DNA of 11,798 bases from Planctomycetota bacterium (GTDB lineage Bacteria > Planctomycetota > Phycisphaerae > Phycisphaerales > SM1A02), in assembly GCA_022567855.1 (NCBI GenBank), contig JADFGE010000048.1:1-11798 (forward strand), read 5' to 3'. Position 1 is the first letter of the stretch; each line of letters starts with the position of its first letter. The translations under genes were made by a program, and so were the position numbers. Below, one piece after another: positions 1 to 8,057 of this stretch. The notes under the pieces were generated by a model, which made no database searches, was not told the origin of the DNA, and saw only the letters and a program-made list of their open reading frames with translations.

Positions 1-1557
<1,557 letters not shown>

Positions 1558-1611
1558 ATGTACTCCTTTCCCGGTACGTTAGGTTGTTGTCGAAGTAGGG
1601 ATGGGCCGATC

Positions 1612-1905
1612 CTAGCGGATCTTGGCCACGATGTCCGATTCCCGGACGATGAGGTACTCCTCCTCACCCTCTTTCACCTCGGTCCCCGAATACTTCCGGA
1701 ACAGTACCTTGTCCCCCTTCTTCACCTCCATGGCCACCCGCTTGCCGTCTTCCGACAGACGGCCCGGGCCCACGGATATGATCTTCCCCTCCTGGGGTTT
1801 CTCCTTGGCGGTGTCGGGCAACACTAACCCGCTGGCCGTCACCTGCTCTTCCTCGATGGGCTTGATAAGCACACCGTCTCCCAACGGTTCAAACTTCCTG
1901 GCCAA
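1612..1905 (-). CDS. groES: 10 kDa co-chaperonin GroES, probable TTG start
   Basis: Heptameric lid of the GroEL chamber. 97 residues from a TTG at 1905, the usual family length. Visible features: PLGDGVLIKP (7-16), the mobile loop around EEQVTASGLVLP (19-30) that contacts GroEL, VGPGR, KKGDKVLFRKYSGTEV, and the terminal EEYLIVRESDIVAKI strand. Start choice: an ATG exists at 1923, but a full AGGAGG (1918-1913) lies just inside that reading and exactly 7 bases before the TTG. The six extra residues (MEGGFI) encode the Shine-Dalgarno and match nothing in GroES, whereas the TTG start gives ARKFEPLGD directly. Gly replaces the Arg usual in the DRV motif, which is a mild oddity. It is the first gene of the groES-groEL operon, with the CIRCE element about 40 bases upstream. 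Confidence 0.97.
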   Translation of the reverse strand: MARKFEPLGDGVLIKPIEEEQVTASGLVLPDTAKEKPQEGKIISVGPGRLSEDGKRVAMEVKKGDKVLFRKYSGTEVKEGEEEYLIVRESDIVAKIR

Positions 1906-1912
1906 TATGAAT

Positions 1913-1918
1913 CCTCCT
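1913..1918 (-). promoter_or_regulatory. Shine-Dalgarno of groES (AGGAGG)
   Basis: A perfect AGGAGG on the minus strand, 7 bases upstream of the TTG at 1905. It lies downstream of the alternative ATG at 1923, so it cannot serve that ATG and decides in favour of the TTG start. Confidence 0.8.
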
Positions 1919-1946
1919 TCCATATATACCGAGTGTCATCTACAGA

Positions 1947-1973
1947 TTAGCACTCTCTATGGTCGAGTGCCAG
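1947..1973 (-). promoter_or_regulatory. CIRCE operator (HrcA binding site)
   Basis: Inverted repeat TTAGCACTC, nine bases, then GAGTGCCAG. One arm is identical to the CIRCE consensus (TTAGCACTC-N9-GAGTGCTAA) and the other matches at 7 of 9 positions. It sits about 40 bases upstream of the groES start and immediately downstream of a candidate promoter, the usual place for HrcA repression of groESL. A further CACTC on the minus strand near 1931-1935 could pair with the GAGTG arm in the mRNA leader. hrcA itself is not in the window. Confidence 0.95.
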
Positions 1974-1980
1974 TATGGCT

Positions 1981-2009
1981 ATGTTAACCGGAGTTTCCAG
2001 GCTCTGCAA
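1981..2009 (-). promoter_or_regulatory. Candidate sigma70-type promoter of groES-groEL
   Basis: On the minus strand, TTGCAG (2009-2004), a 17-base spacer, then TAACAT (1986-1981). The hexamers match the consensus only at 3 and 4 of 6 positions, but the spacing is ideal and the predicted transcription start falls at the edge of the CIRCE element, as in known groESL operons. The support comes mainly from this position. Confidence 0.55.
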
Positions 2010-2058
2010 TTTGCCTGATACCATTGAATGCCAACTGATTATCATACAATAGCGTATA

Positions 2059-2087
2059 TTGGCACTATATAGCAGTTATTCTACGAT
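2059..2087 (+). promoter_or_regulatory. Possible plus-strand promoter in the AT-rich intergenic region
   Basis: TTGGCA (5 of 6 to the -35 consensus), 17 bases, TACGAT (4 of 6 to the -10). It would give a leader of roughly 110 bases before the gene at 2202. The region is AT-rich, so chance matches are likely, and it competes with the site at 2165-2193. Confidence 0.25.
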
Positions 2088-2164
2088 ATTCGGATATATA
2101 CACCTGTTTACATGCTTTTTATGGCCAGGTCAAGATTCGGCATATAAACGCCCGCCGGTGCTTC

Positions 2165-2193
2165 TTTACTACTTACACGCTTCCGTGTAAAAT
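2165..2193 (+). promoter_or_regulatory. Possible promoter with dyad in the spacer, near-leaderless start
   Basis: TTTACT, 17 bases, TAAAAT (5 of 6 to the -10). A perfect 7-base-pair dyad, TTACACG-CTTC-CGTGTAA (2173-2190), fills the spacer and overlaps the -10, which is where a repressor would bind. Transcription would start near 2200, a base or two before the ATG at 2202, consistent with the absence of a Shine-Dalgarno there. The dyad is seen directly; its role is inferred. Confidence 0.35.
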
Positions 2194-2201
2194 GTTCCAT
2201 A

Positions 2202-2825
2202 ATGGCGGAGAAAAAGAAGAAGCCAATCTGGCATTCCGGCACGGTACGGAAACTGAGAAGGCATCTGGCAATGACCCAGCGGGAGCTTGCCCAGGAGAAC
2301 GATCGGCTGCGGGAACGGGTGCTGGACCTGGAAACCCAGCTCCTGCGCAAGACGCGCGAGAGCGCGGAGGCGCGAGCGAGGCTCCAACCCCCCGAGTCCT
2401 CCTCTGCCGCCGCCCGCCAGGACGTGCAAGCCAACACCCCGTACGTGGCCGAGATCACAATCGGCCGGATGAGCCACGCCCGAGACACCGATGGCGACGG
2501 TGAGCTGGACGAGTTGCTCGTCTACATCGAGCCGGTCGATGGATGGGGCCGGTTCATGCAGATTGTCGGGACCCTGTCCGTCCACGCCGCGGTCCTCCCG
2601 CCGGATGCCGACGCCCAGACGATCGGGCGAGTTCAGCTTGCCCCCGGCGACCTTCGCCGGGCATACCGCTCAAGCTTCACCGGAACCCACTACACGGTGA
2701 CGGTGCCGATCAGCTCGGCCGAGGGTCTTGACGCAGACAGCTGTGTTGTCTATGCCGAGTTTGTGGATGGGTCCACGGGCCTGCGCTACGTCGCCGAGCA
2801 CGGGATCGGCCTGACGCCGCCGTGA
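2202..2825 (+). CDS. Conserved-looking hypothetical protein: coiled coil plus DxDxDG-containing domain
   Basis: 207 residues, function unknown. The N-terminus is basic (KKKKP), with no signal peptide or membrane segment. Residues about 14-62 form a charged, leucine-spaced coiled coil (RELAQENDRLRERV and onward), then a Ser/Pro/Ala linker (62-78), then a beta-rich domain (80-207). That domain opens with YVAEITIGRM and contains DTDGDGELD (95-103), which resembles the calcium-binding loop of EF-hand or thrombospondin type-3 repeats. It continues with YIEPVDGWGRF, AYRSSFTGTHYTVTVPI and a closing AEF-DG segment. I recall similar domains in planctomycete hypothetical proteins, but could not check this. 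There is no Shine-Dalgarno before the ATG, so a near-leaderless transcript is possible. It is followed on the same strand by the small lipoprotein (73 bases) and the amidase-fold gene. The coiled coil suggests oligomerisation. Confidence 0.8.
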   Translation: MAEKKKKPIWHSGTVRKLRRHLAMTQRELAQENDRLRERVLDLETQLLRKTRESAEARARLQPPESSSAAARQDVQANTPYVAEITIGRMSHARDTDGDGELDELLVYIEPVDGWGRFMQIVGTLSVHAAVLPPDADAQTIGRVQLAPGDLRRAYRSSFTGTHYTVTVPISSAEGLDADSCVVYAEFVDGSTGLRYVAEHGIGLTPP

Positions 2826-2898
2826 TGGGACACGACGTGTGGTGGGAGGGTTGCGATCTCCGATGTGCCCCAACGCAAGACCGATATACTGTCAGGCC

Positions 2899-3102
2899 AT
2901 GCGGAATGTCCTGGTGAAAGTTTCGTTGCTCGTGACGCTGGGCGTCGGCGGCTGCCAGCAGGCTCTTTTCCCAAGGAATGCCCCTCGAACACAATTCGAG
3001 GTACACGAGCGCATGCGGAACCCCTACATCCAGTTGGAGGAACCGGATGAGTTCGGCAAGCCGCAACCTGCATTACGAACGCGGCTATTGCGGCGGTACT
3101 GA
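2899..3102 (+). CDS. Small predicted lipoprotein, 67 residues
   Basis: The ATG at 2899 gives a short basic N-region (MRNVLVK), a hydrophobic stretch and a lipobox VGG-C with the acceptor Cys near residue 19, so a mature lipopeptide of about 50 residues is expected at the membrane. The mature part is polar and proline-containing (LFPRNAPRTQFEVHERM, EEPDEFGKPQPALRTRLLRRY) with no recognised domain. The same frame is open from an ATG at 2839, but that would bury the signal peptide inside the protein, so 2899 is preferred. No Shine-Dalgarno is visible. A TATACT at 2885-2890 would place transcription start almost on the ATG, though no matching -35 is seen. It lies 73 bases after the coiled-coil gene and 86 before the amidase-fold gene, suggesting an envelope-related group. 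Confidence 0.7.
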   Translation: MRNVLVKVSLLVTLGVGGCQQALFPRNAPRTQFEVHERMRNPYIQLEEPDEFGKPQPALRTRLLRRY

Positions 3103-3188
3103 TCCGGCGGTCCGATAGCGACCAAAAACCCGCGCCTGTCACCCAAACTCAAACCATTATCCAAGGTTCTGCACCCGAAGAACCCGAT

Positions 3189-3899
3189 ATGTCTCATGTC
3201 ACGGGGGGACAGGACGTGCACGGCTTGCCAAGGAACGGCTCAACCCAACGAATGCCACGGCCATCACGCCGCACTCGCGTCGTCTGGGTCAGCTTCCTGA
3301 CGGCGATCACGCTGGTAACCGGCCTGCTCCTGCTGGGGGCCGGAGACCATCGCGGCGGGGGCCGTGGATATCTGGTGGTCGCGACGAGCGTACTCCCGGA
3401 CGCTCAAACGCTCAATCCAATCTTCAGGACCGCCGCCCCGCTGGAGCCGAACCGGTGGCGCGGAATCATCATCCATCACTCCGGTGCGCCGGCAGGGGAC
3501 GCGGAGTCGATGCGCCGACGCCACCTCGGCTTCGGATACCGGAGCATGGGCTACCATTTCCTTATCGGAAACGGCAATCGGTTGGGCGATGGCGTGATCC
3601 ATGTCGGAGACCGATGGGTCAACCAGCAGCCGGGTGCTCATTGCATCGGGCCCGACGGCGACTATTACAACGAGTACGCCATCGGGATCGCCTTGATCGG
3701 CAACGGCAATCGCCGGCCGTTCACGGATCGCCAGATCACCGAGCTGATTCGGCTCGTTCAGCAGCTCCAGCGAGAATTGAATCTGCCCGCCACCGCCGTA
3801 CAACTCCATCGGGACGTGGCCCGGAACCTGACCAGCAGCCCGGGCGAATTCTTCCCGGTGGGTCAATTCGAGCGGCAACTGCTCAACCTACCCCATTGA
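3189..3899 (+). CDS. Membrane-anchored N-acetylmuramoyl-L-alanine amidase / PGRP-fold protein with altered zinc site
   Basis: Amidase_2 (T7 lysozyme/AmpD/PGRP) fold, which normally removes stem peptides from peptidoglycan using zinc. 236 residues from ATG 3189, or 215 from ATG 3252; neither has a Shine-Dalgarno. A basic segment (PRPSRRTR) precedes a hydrophobic helix (about 31-51), so it is probably anchored with the domain outside the cytoplasm. Domain features: WRGIIIHHSG (90-99) with the first zinc His at 96, RSMGYHF (118-124) holding the catalytic-type Tyr122, QPGAHC (147-152), the NEYAIGIALIG strand, and LHRDV with the second His at 207. The third ligand, Cys in the usual TxCPG motif, is read here as Ser217 in LTSSPG (codon AGC, one base from TGC). 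In animal PGRPs, Cys-to-Ser at this place goes with binding without hydrolysis. Activity is therefore uncertain; peptidoglycan sensing is the alternative. Confidence 0.88.
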   Translation: MSHVTGGQDVHGLPRNGSTQRMPRPSRRTRVVWVSFLTAITLVTGLLLLGAGDHRGGGRGYLVVATSVLPDAQTLNPIFRTAAPLEPNRWRGIIIHHSGAPAGDAESMRRRHLGFGYRSMGYHFLIGNGNRLGDGVIHVGDRWVNQQPGAHCIGPDGDYYNEYAIGIALIGNGNRRPFTDRQITELIRLVQQLQRELNLPATAVQLHRDVARNLTSSPGEFFPVGQFERQLLNLPH

Positions 3900-4082
3900 T
3901 GCGGGCCGTGCGGCCAACTAGGCTACCGAACGGGGATGACACTGGCCGCCGCGGCGTTGGAGGCTGAAGGACCCCCCGCTGGGTATCAGCGGATGGTAGT
4001 CTATGTTGATCGAGCCCGGAGCCGACGCTGAGCCGCTGGAGCCGGGGCAGTTCACTATCGAACGCATGCAGACGCTTGCGCA

Positions 4083-4934
4083 ATGTCACACCAAAACCAA
4101 ATTGCTGGCTATCGCATCTTGGCGAGGATCGGAAACGGAGCCGCGTCCGAGCTGTACGCAGTGCAGGATCGCAAGACCAAGCAAGTCTGGGCTCTGAAGC
4201 ACGTCATCAAGCAGGTTGAGAAGGACCAGCGGTTCCTGGATCAGGTGAAGCAGGAGTTTCTCGTCGGATCGAAGCTAGAGCACGCCAACATCCGGGCCAT
4301 CCAGCGCTTGATCAAGCATCGCAAGATGTTCAAGGTCGTGGGGGTCACGCTGCTCATGGAACTGGTGGATGGGACGACGCTCGATCAAAAGCGCCCCCCA
4401 ACCCATGCCCATGCGGTGCGACTTTTTCACCAGGTCGCGCTGGGGCTAGCCCACATGCACGCGCACGGCTATGTGCACGCTGATATCAAGCCCAGCAACA
4501 TCCTGGTCACTGACCGCGATCAAGTGAAGATCATCGACCTGGGTCAAGGCTGTCGCACCGGAACCGTCAAGAAACGGATTCAGGGCACACCCGGGTACAT
4601 GGCTCCGGAGCAGGCCCACCGTCAGGCGATCACGCCAAAGACCGACATCTACAATCTCGGAGCGACCATGTATTGGGTGCTGGTGCGTGAGGTCATTCCG
4701 ACCGCGCTGCCGCCGAAGGACGAGGTCGACAGCCTCTTCACCGGGGCGTTGGATGCCGACATGGTCAAGCCCCCGACCCCGCCGAATGAGAAGGACCCGA
4801 CGATCCATCCGATCCTCTCTAAGCAGATCCTTGATTGCGTGCAGCTGCATCCGGACGACCGCCCGGAATCGATGGCGGTGGTGGCGAACCGCCTCGAGCT
4901 CGTGGCGGAACTCCTGGAGACGCCGCCGAAGTGA
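4083..4934 (+). CDS. Stand-alone Ser/Thr protein kinase (PknB-like catalytic domain, HAD-type loop)
   Basis: 283 residues, essentially only a kinase domain: no membrane segment, PASTA, WD40 or other sensor region, so it is cytosolic. Motifs: glycine loop IGNGAASELYAV (16-27), Lys39 in WALK, helix-C Glu58, catalytic HADIKPSN (132-139) with Asp134, Lys136 and Asn139, metal-binding DLG (152-154), GTPGYMAPEQ (168-177), TDIYNLGA with Asp188, and Arg260 in DDRP. Ala replaces Arg in HRD, a non-RD type that usually does not need activation-loop phosphorylation. DLG replaces DFG. I recall closely similar kinases in planctomycetes, unchecked. It follows the amidase-fold gene by 183 bases and faces der tail to tail with 61 bases between. 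The start is supported by YRILARIGNG beginning at residue 10; no Shine-Dalgarno is seen. Substrate unknown. Confidence 0.93.
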   Translation: MSHQNQIAGYRILARIGNGAASELYAVQDRKTKQVWALKHVIKQVEKDQRFLDQVKQEFLVGSKLEHANIRAIQRLIKHRKMFKVVGVTLLMELVDGTTLDQKRPPTHAHAVRLFHQVALGLAHMHAHGYVHADIKPSNILVTDRDQVKIIDLGQGCRTGTVKKRIQGTPGYMAPEQAHRQAITPKTDIYNLGATMYWVLVREVIPTALPPKDEVDSLFTGALDADMVKPPTPPNEKDPTIHPILSKQILDCVQLHPDDRPESMAVVANRLELVAELLETPPK

Positions 4935-4995
4935 CTTCGCCCTCCGCCCGCGCAAACGACGAGACATCACGCTCGGTGTAGATCATTCGCTGCCG

Positions 4996-6444
4996 TTATC
5001 GTGTGGAGGCGTGCGCCGCTTCCGTCCGCCCCCGTTGCTTCAGCTCCGCCAAATCGATACGGCGCCGTTTGCGGAACAGCACACGGATCGGAATCTCGCT
5101 GTAGGGAAGCTCTTGGCGTAAACGATTCGTCAAGTATCGCTCGTACGTGCCTCGGAATAACGTGGGCTCGTTGACCACCAGCGCGATGGTCGGCGGTTGA
5201 ACACCGATCTGGCACGCGTAATAGACTTTCGCCTGGCGGCCGAGGCGCGAGGACGGGCCACGCCGCTTGAGGATCGAACCGACGACATCGTTGAGCCGCC
5301 CGGTCGGCTCATGATGACCGGCCTGGGCGTGGAGACTGAACGCCATCGCGACCAGGTCGTGAAGTCCTTCGCCACGCTTTGCACTGATAAACACAATCGG
5401 CGCAAAATCCAGACCGCGCAACTGCTGCGTCAGGTAGGAAAGGTAGGCCGACGGTGACAGCTTATTTTGCACGAGATCCCACTTGTTGACGACGATCACC
5501 GTGGGCTTGTACTGGCACTGCAGCTCTTGAGAAAGCTTCTTGTCCACCTGAGAGACGTCAACGGTGGCGTCCATCAAGAGCAGGACGACGTCGCAGCGCC
5601 GAACCGCCGCGAGCATCCGGTGGTAGGCGTCATACTCGATATCGTCTGCGAAGCTCTTGCGCTTGCGAACCCCCGCGGTGTCGATGGCGAGCATCGTTCG
5701 ACCTTCCAACTCAAAGCGCACGTCGATCGCGTCGCGCGTCGTCCCGGGGATCTCCGACACGATGACGCGCGGCTCTCCGGCCAAGGCGTTGATAAGCGTC
5801 GATTTCCCGGCGTTGCGCTTTCCGACAATGGCGATCGCCATCTCTTGTTCGAGCTCATGTTCTCCCGGCACTTCACCGGCAACCCGACGAAACAGCCCCT
5901 CCAGCAGCGCGCGAACCCCAAGACCGTTGGTCGCTGAGACATTCGCGGGCTCGCCGAAGCCCAGGGCCGCCGCCTCACAGCCATCCGGGATCCATCGCTC
6001 GCTGTCAACCTTGTTGGCCACCGGCACGATGCGATCCACCACGTCCAGCCGGCGAAGCAGCGACGCGATCGCGTAATCCAGGCTCGACAGGCCGCTTTGA
6101 GCATCGACCACCAGCAGGATGACTCGCGCCTGGCGAACCGCGGTCATGATCTGTGCTTCAATGTCGGGCGTGAGTGCGGCCAGATCGTCCCCCAGCTCGT
6201 TGTAGCGCCCGTCCTCGGTGGTGTAGACCCCGTACCCGCCCGTATCGACGATCTCGGCCAGCACGCTCGGCGTCCCCGGGGGACTGTCCAGCGGCGGATC
6301 AAGCTCCACAATCGCCGATACCCGATCGCGCGTCACACCCGGCGTGGGCGCGACGATCGACACCCGCTGTCGAGCCAGCCGGTTCAGCAGGCTCGATTTC
6401 CCGACGTTCGGCCGTCCGATGATGGCAATCCGTGGAATCGTCAT
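4996..6444 (-). CDS. der: Ribosome-assembly GTPase Der (EngA)
   Basis: Tandem-GTPase protein needed for late 50S subunit assembly. 482 residues from ATG 6444. Domain 1: GRPNVGKS (10-17), TRD (38-40), DTGG (67-70), NKVD (144-147). Domain 2: GKRNAGKS (208-215), TTRD (235-238), DTAG (255-258), NKWD (320-323), with SAKRGEG as G5. The KH-like C-terminal domain runs from about 365 to 460 and carries NEPTLFRGTYERYL and IPIRVLFRKRR. A proline-rich insertion (about 49-60) lengthens the stretch between switch I and G3. The frame stays open up to 6573, but those 43 residues are Arg/Ala/Gly-rich with no GTPase similarity, while the ATG at 6444 begins MTIPRIAIIGRPN as expected and has AGGA 8 bases upstream. 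It is the last gene of the minus-strand block, 145 bases after the hydrolase gene. The GKRNAGKS form fits my memory of planctomycete Der. Confidence 0.98.
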   Translation of the reverse strand: MTIPRIAIIGRPNVGKSSLLNRLARQRVSIVAPTPGVTRDRVSAIVELDPPLDSPPGTPSVLAEIVDTGGYGVYTTEDGRYNELGDDLAALTPDIEAQIMTAVRQARVILLVVDAQSGLSSLDYAIASLLRRLDVVDRIVPVANKVDSERWIPDGCEAAALGFGEPANVSATNGLGVRALLEGLFRRVAGEVPGEHELEQEMAIAIVGKRNAGKSTLINALAGEPRVIVSEIPGTTRDAIDVRFELEGRTMLAIDTAGVRKRKSFADDIEYDAYHRMLAAVRRCDVVLLLMDATVDVSQVDKKLSQELQCQYKPTVIVVNKWDLVQNKLSPSAYLSYLTQQLRGLDFAPIVFISAKRGEGLHDLVAMAFSLHAQAGHHEPTGRLNDVVGSILKRRGPSSRLGRQAKVYYACQIGVQPPTIALVVNEPTLFRGTYERYLTNRLRQELPYSEIPIRVLFRKRRRIDLAELKQRGRTEAAHASTR

Positions 6445-6589
6445 GACCCGAATCCTATGCCCCAGCCCACGCTGGGAGAAACACGATCCGGCTGAGCCTC
6501 GTTCGGCCCGCCCCCGGCCCCGAGCTTTCCTTGACGCCACGGCGGCACGATGCCTTGGACTCGACGCGCTCACCCGTGTTTCCGCTTGG

Positions 6590-7705
6590 TCACTTCGGTT
6601 TGCGGAACCTGTACATGTGGCTGTCGGGGTGATAGTACAGGTCGACCTCGGCGCGCTCGCCGTTGAAGGCGCGCTGAAAGAACGTCTTGACGGCGGTGCT
6701 CTTCTTGTTTCTTATGGGCGAGCCTTCAAAGTAGGCGTGGGAAGACCCGACGCGCGGCGCTTCGGTAAAGTCAACGTACATCGCCTGCTTGGAGTAGAGA
6801 TTGTGCGGGTAGTGTCCGAGGCGGGCGAGTTGCTCTTCACCCGACTTGATGCGCGAGGCTTTCAGGGCAGCATCATTCTCGTTGATCGTGATGTAGAGAC
6901 GCTGCCGGCAATGAATTCGATCAACCCAGCTTGCATGACCTTTGTTATTGGTATCGGCGGCCGCCATCACGACATTATCAAAGAGCAGTCGAGTGCCGCG
7001 ATACACGGATGATGCCAGCACCTGCTTAAAAAGATAGTTGCCCATACTGTGCAGCACGAGGTTGACGGTGAACGGGCAACCCTTTTGCGCCTCGCGAGCG
7101 ATGAATTCGTCGCGCCGCTCCGCGCTGGCGAACTTTGTCCTGGCCTTCGCGGTGATCTCGTCGAGGTAGGCTTTATTGAACGCATTGAGGAGGTCGTACA
7201 TCCTGGCCAGAAAACGATCGAGCGCGCCGACTGACGCTCGGGCGTCACGCTTGTCGCTCTTGTAATCAAGGACTCCGCCGATTCCCCCGCCGTTGGCCGG
7301 CCAACTGAAGCCGATGACTTCGACGTTGTACGTTCGCGCAAATCCGTCCATGCGTTCGAGCACAGCCTTGAAATCATTATTGAAACCATGCACGAAGACC
7401 AGGAGGTTCTTCCCCTTCTTTCCGGCTTGGCGCGGGTTGGTGCGGTCGAGGATCTTGCGCGCAACGTATTGGCTGGCGTACACCGGCTGCGGCTTGCCAT
7501 CGGGTCCGATCGTTGGCGCCAGGCGCACCTCTTTCATCATCGCATCGTCTAGCGTATCGGGCAAGATCTTGATAACCCAGCGTTTGTTGCGTTTGGTCGC
7601 CTCGACGAGCCGCAATTCATTGGGCCCTTCAGCATTGGGCTTTGATCCCAGCTTGTCGATTCCCTTGGCGTCCTGAACGACTTGGCGATTGGTAACAATA
7701 AACAT
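6590..7705 (-). CDS. Alpha/beta serine hydrolase, DUF900-like
   Basis: 371 residues, no signal peptide or membrane helix, so probably cytoplasmic. The N-terminal 95 residues (MFIVTNRQVV, GPNELRLVEA) form a separate region. The hydrolase core follows: LLVFVHGFNND (101-111) with the oxyanion-side HG, VIGFSWPANGGG (130-141), LVLHSMGN (217-223) with nucleophile Ser220, AAADTNN with probable acid Asp251, and GSSHAYF with probable base His323. The order and the FSWP and HSMGN blocks resemble DUF900-type hydrolases; the substrate (ester, lipid or peptide) is unknown. The ATG at 7705 is fixed by AAGGAG about 6-8 bases upstream. The open frame continues to 7966, but that 87-residue Ser/Arg-rich extension overlaps the neighbouring 99-residue gene. 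It is last of the five-gene nuclease/lipoprotein cassette. Confidence 0.87.
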   Translation of the reverse strand: MFIVTNRQVVQDAKGIDKLGSKPNAEGPNELRLVEATKRNKRWVIKILPDTLDDAMMKEVRLAPTIGPDGKPQPVYASQYVARKILDRTNPRQAGKKGKNLLVFVHGFNNDFKAVLERMDGFARTYNVEVIGFSWPANGGGIGGVLDYKSDKRDARASVGALDRFLARMYDLLNAFNKAYLDEITAKARTKFASAERRDEFIAREAQKGCPFTVNLVLHSMGNYLFKQVLASSVYRGTRLLFDNVVMAAADTNNKGHASWVDRIHCRQRLYITINENDAALKASRIKSGEEQLARLGHYPHNLYSKQAMYVDFTEAPRVGSSHAYFEGSPIRNKKSTAVKTFFQRAFNGERAEVDLYYHPDSHMYRFRKPK

Positions 7706-7751
7706 TGTCTTCTCCTTGGTAATGGCTCGCCCCAATGCGCTCGGCGATACG

Positions 7752-8051
7752 CTATCGGAGCAAGAGTTTGGCGCTATCGACGACGGCCTTGAGTGTGTCG
7801 AGCGCGCGGATCGGAGCATTCCGGCCGATTCGGTTGATGACCCTCTCGATGTCACGGATGAACTGGGAAAACTGAGCGGTTCGCTGCCGAACGTCCGCGA
7901 TATTTTGGCGGATGAACTCGCGGGAAAGGCGCGTTCGAGCCTTGCGGGCAGCCGTGACCTGCGCATCGGTTGCGAGCATGGAGCGCGCGATATTGTTCAG
8001 CGCTCGCCGGGCATCTTCGTACTTGCGTTGAGTCTGGGCGTTTGTCGGCAT
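7752..8051 (-). CDS. Small Arg-rich helical protein, unknown function
   Basis: 99 residues, predicted almost entirely alpha-helical and strongly basic (many Arg, e.g. RKYEDARRALNNIAR, ARKARTRLSREFIRQN, IERVINRIGRN). No signal peptide, Cys pair, zinc finger or helix-turn-helix motif is recognised. It starts only 6 bases after the stop of the lipoprotein gene, and the GAGG serving it lies within the last lipoprotein codons, so the two are almost certainly translated from one mRNA and may be partners. The hydrolase gene follows after 46 bases. It could bind nucleic acid or pair with the helical lipoprotein; neither is shown. Confidence 0.72.
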   Translation of the reverse strand: MPTNAQTQRKYEDARRALNNIARSMLATDAQVTAARKARTRLSREFIRQNIADVRQRTAQFSQFIRDIERVINRIGRNAPIRALDTLKAVVDSAKLLLR

Positions 8052-8057
8052 GGCTGG

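Noticed and set aside
3904..3915. GGCC-rich dyad after the amidase-fold gene
   Set aside because: 4-5 base pairs with a tiny loop and no T-run; likely chance in GC-rich DNA.
3997..4003. TAGTCTA string upstream of the kinase as a -10 element
   Set aside because: It resembles the string at 9327-9333 but has no convincing -35 at the right distance, so it is not listed as a promoter.
5130..6104. Open frames on both strands within der
   Set aside because: Low-complexity Arg/Ser-rich translations in other frames of a clear Der gene.
6461..6476. CCCAGC-CCAC-GCTGGG dyad between the hydrolase and der genes
   Set aside because: Only 6 base pairs and no T-run on either strand, so not supported as a terminator; it lies in the possible der leader.
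6445..6573. 43-codon upstream extension of der
   Set aside because: Arg/Gly/Ala-rich and not GTPase-like; Der proteins begin a few residues before the first P-loop, as with ATG 6444.
7706..7966. 87-codon upstream extension of the hydrolase
   Set aside because: It overlaps most of the adjacent 99-residue gene, is Ser/Arg-rich, and the Shine-Dalgarno points to 7705.
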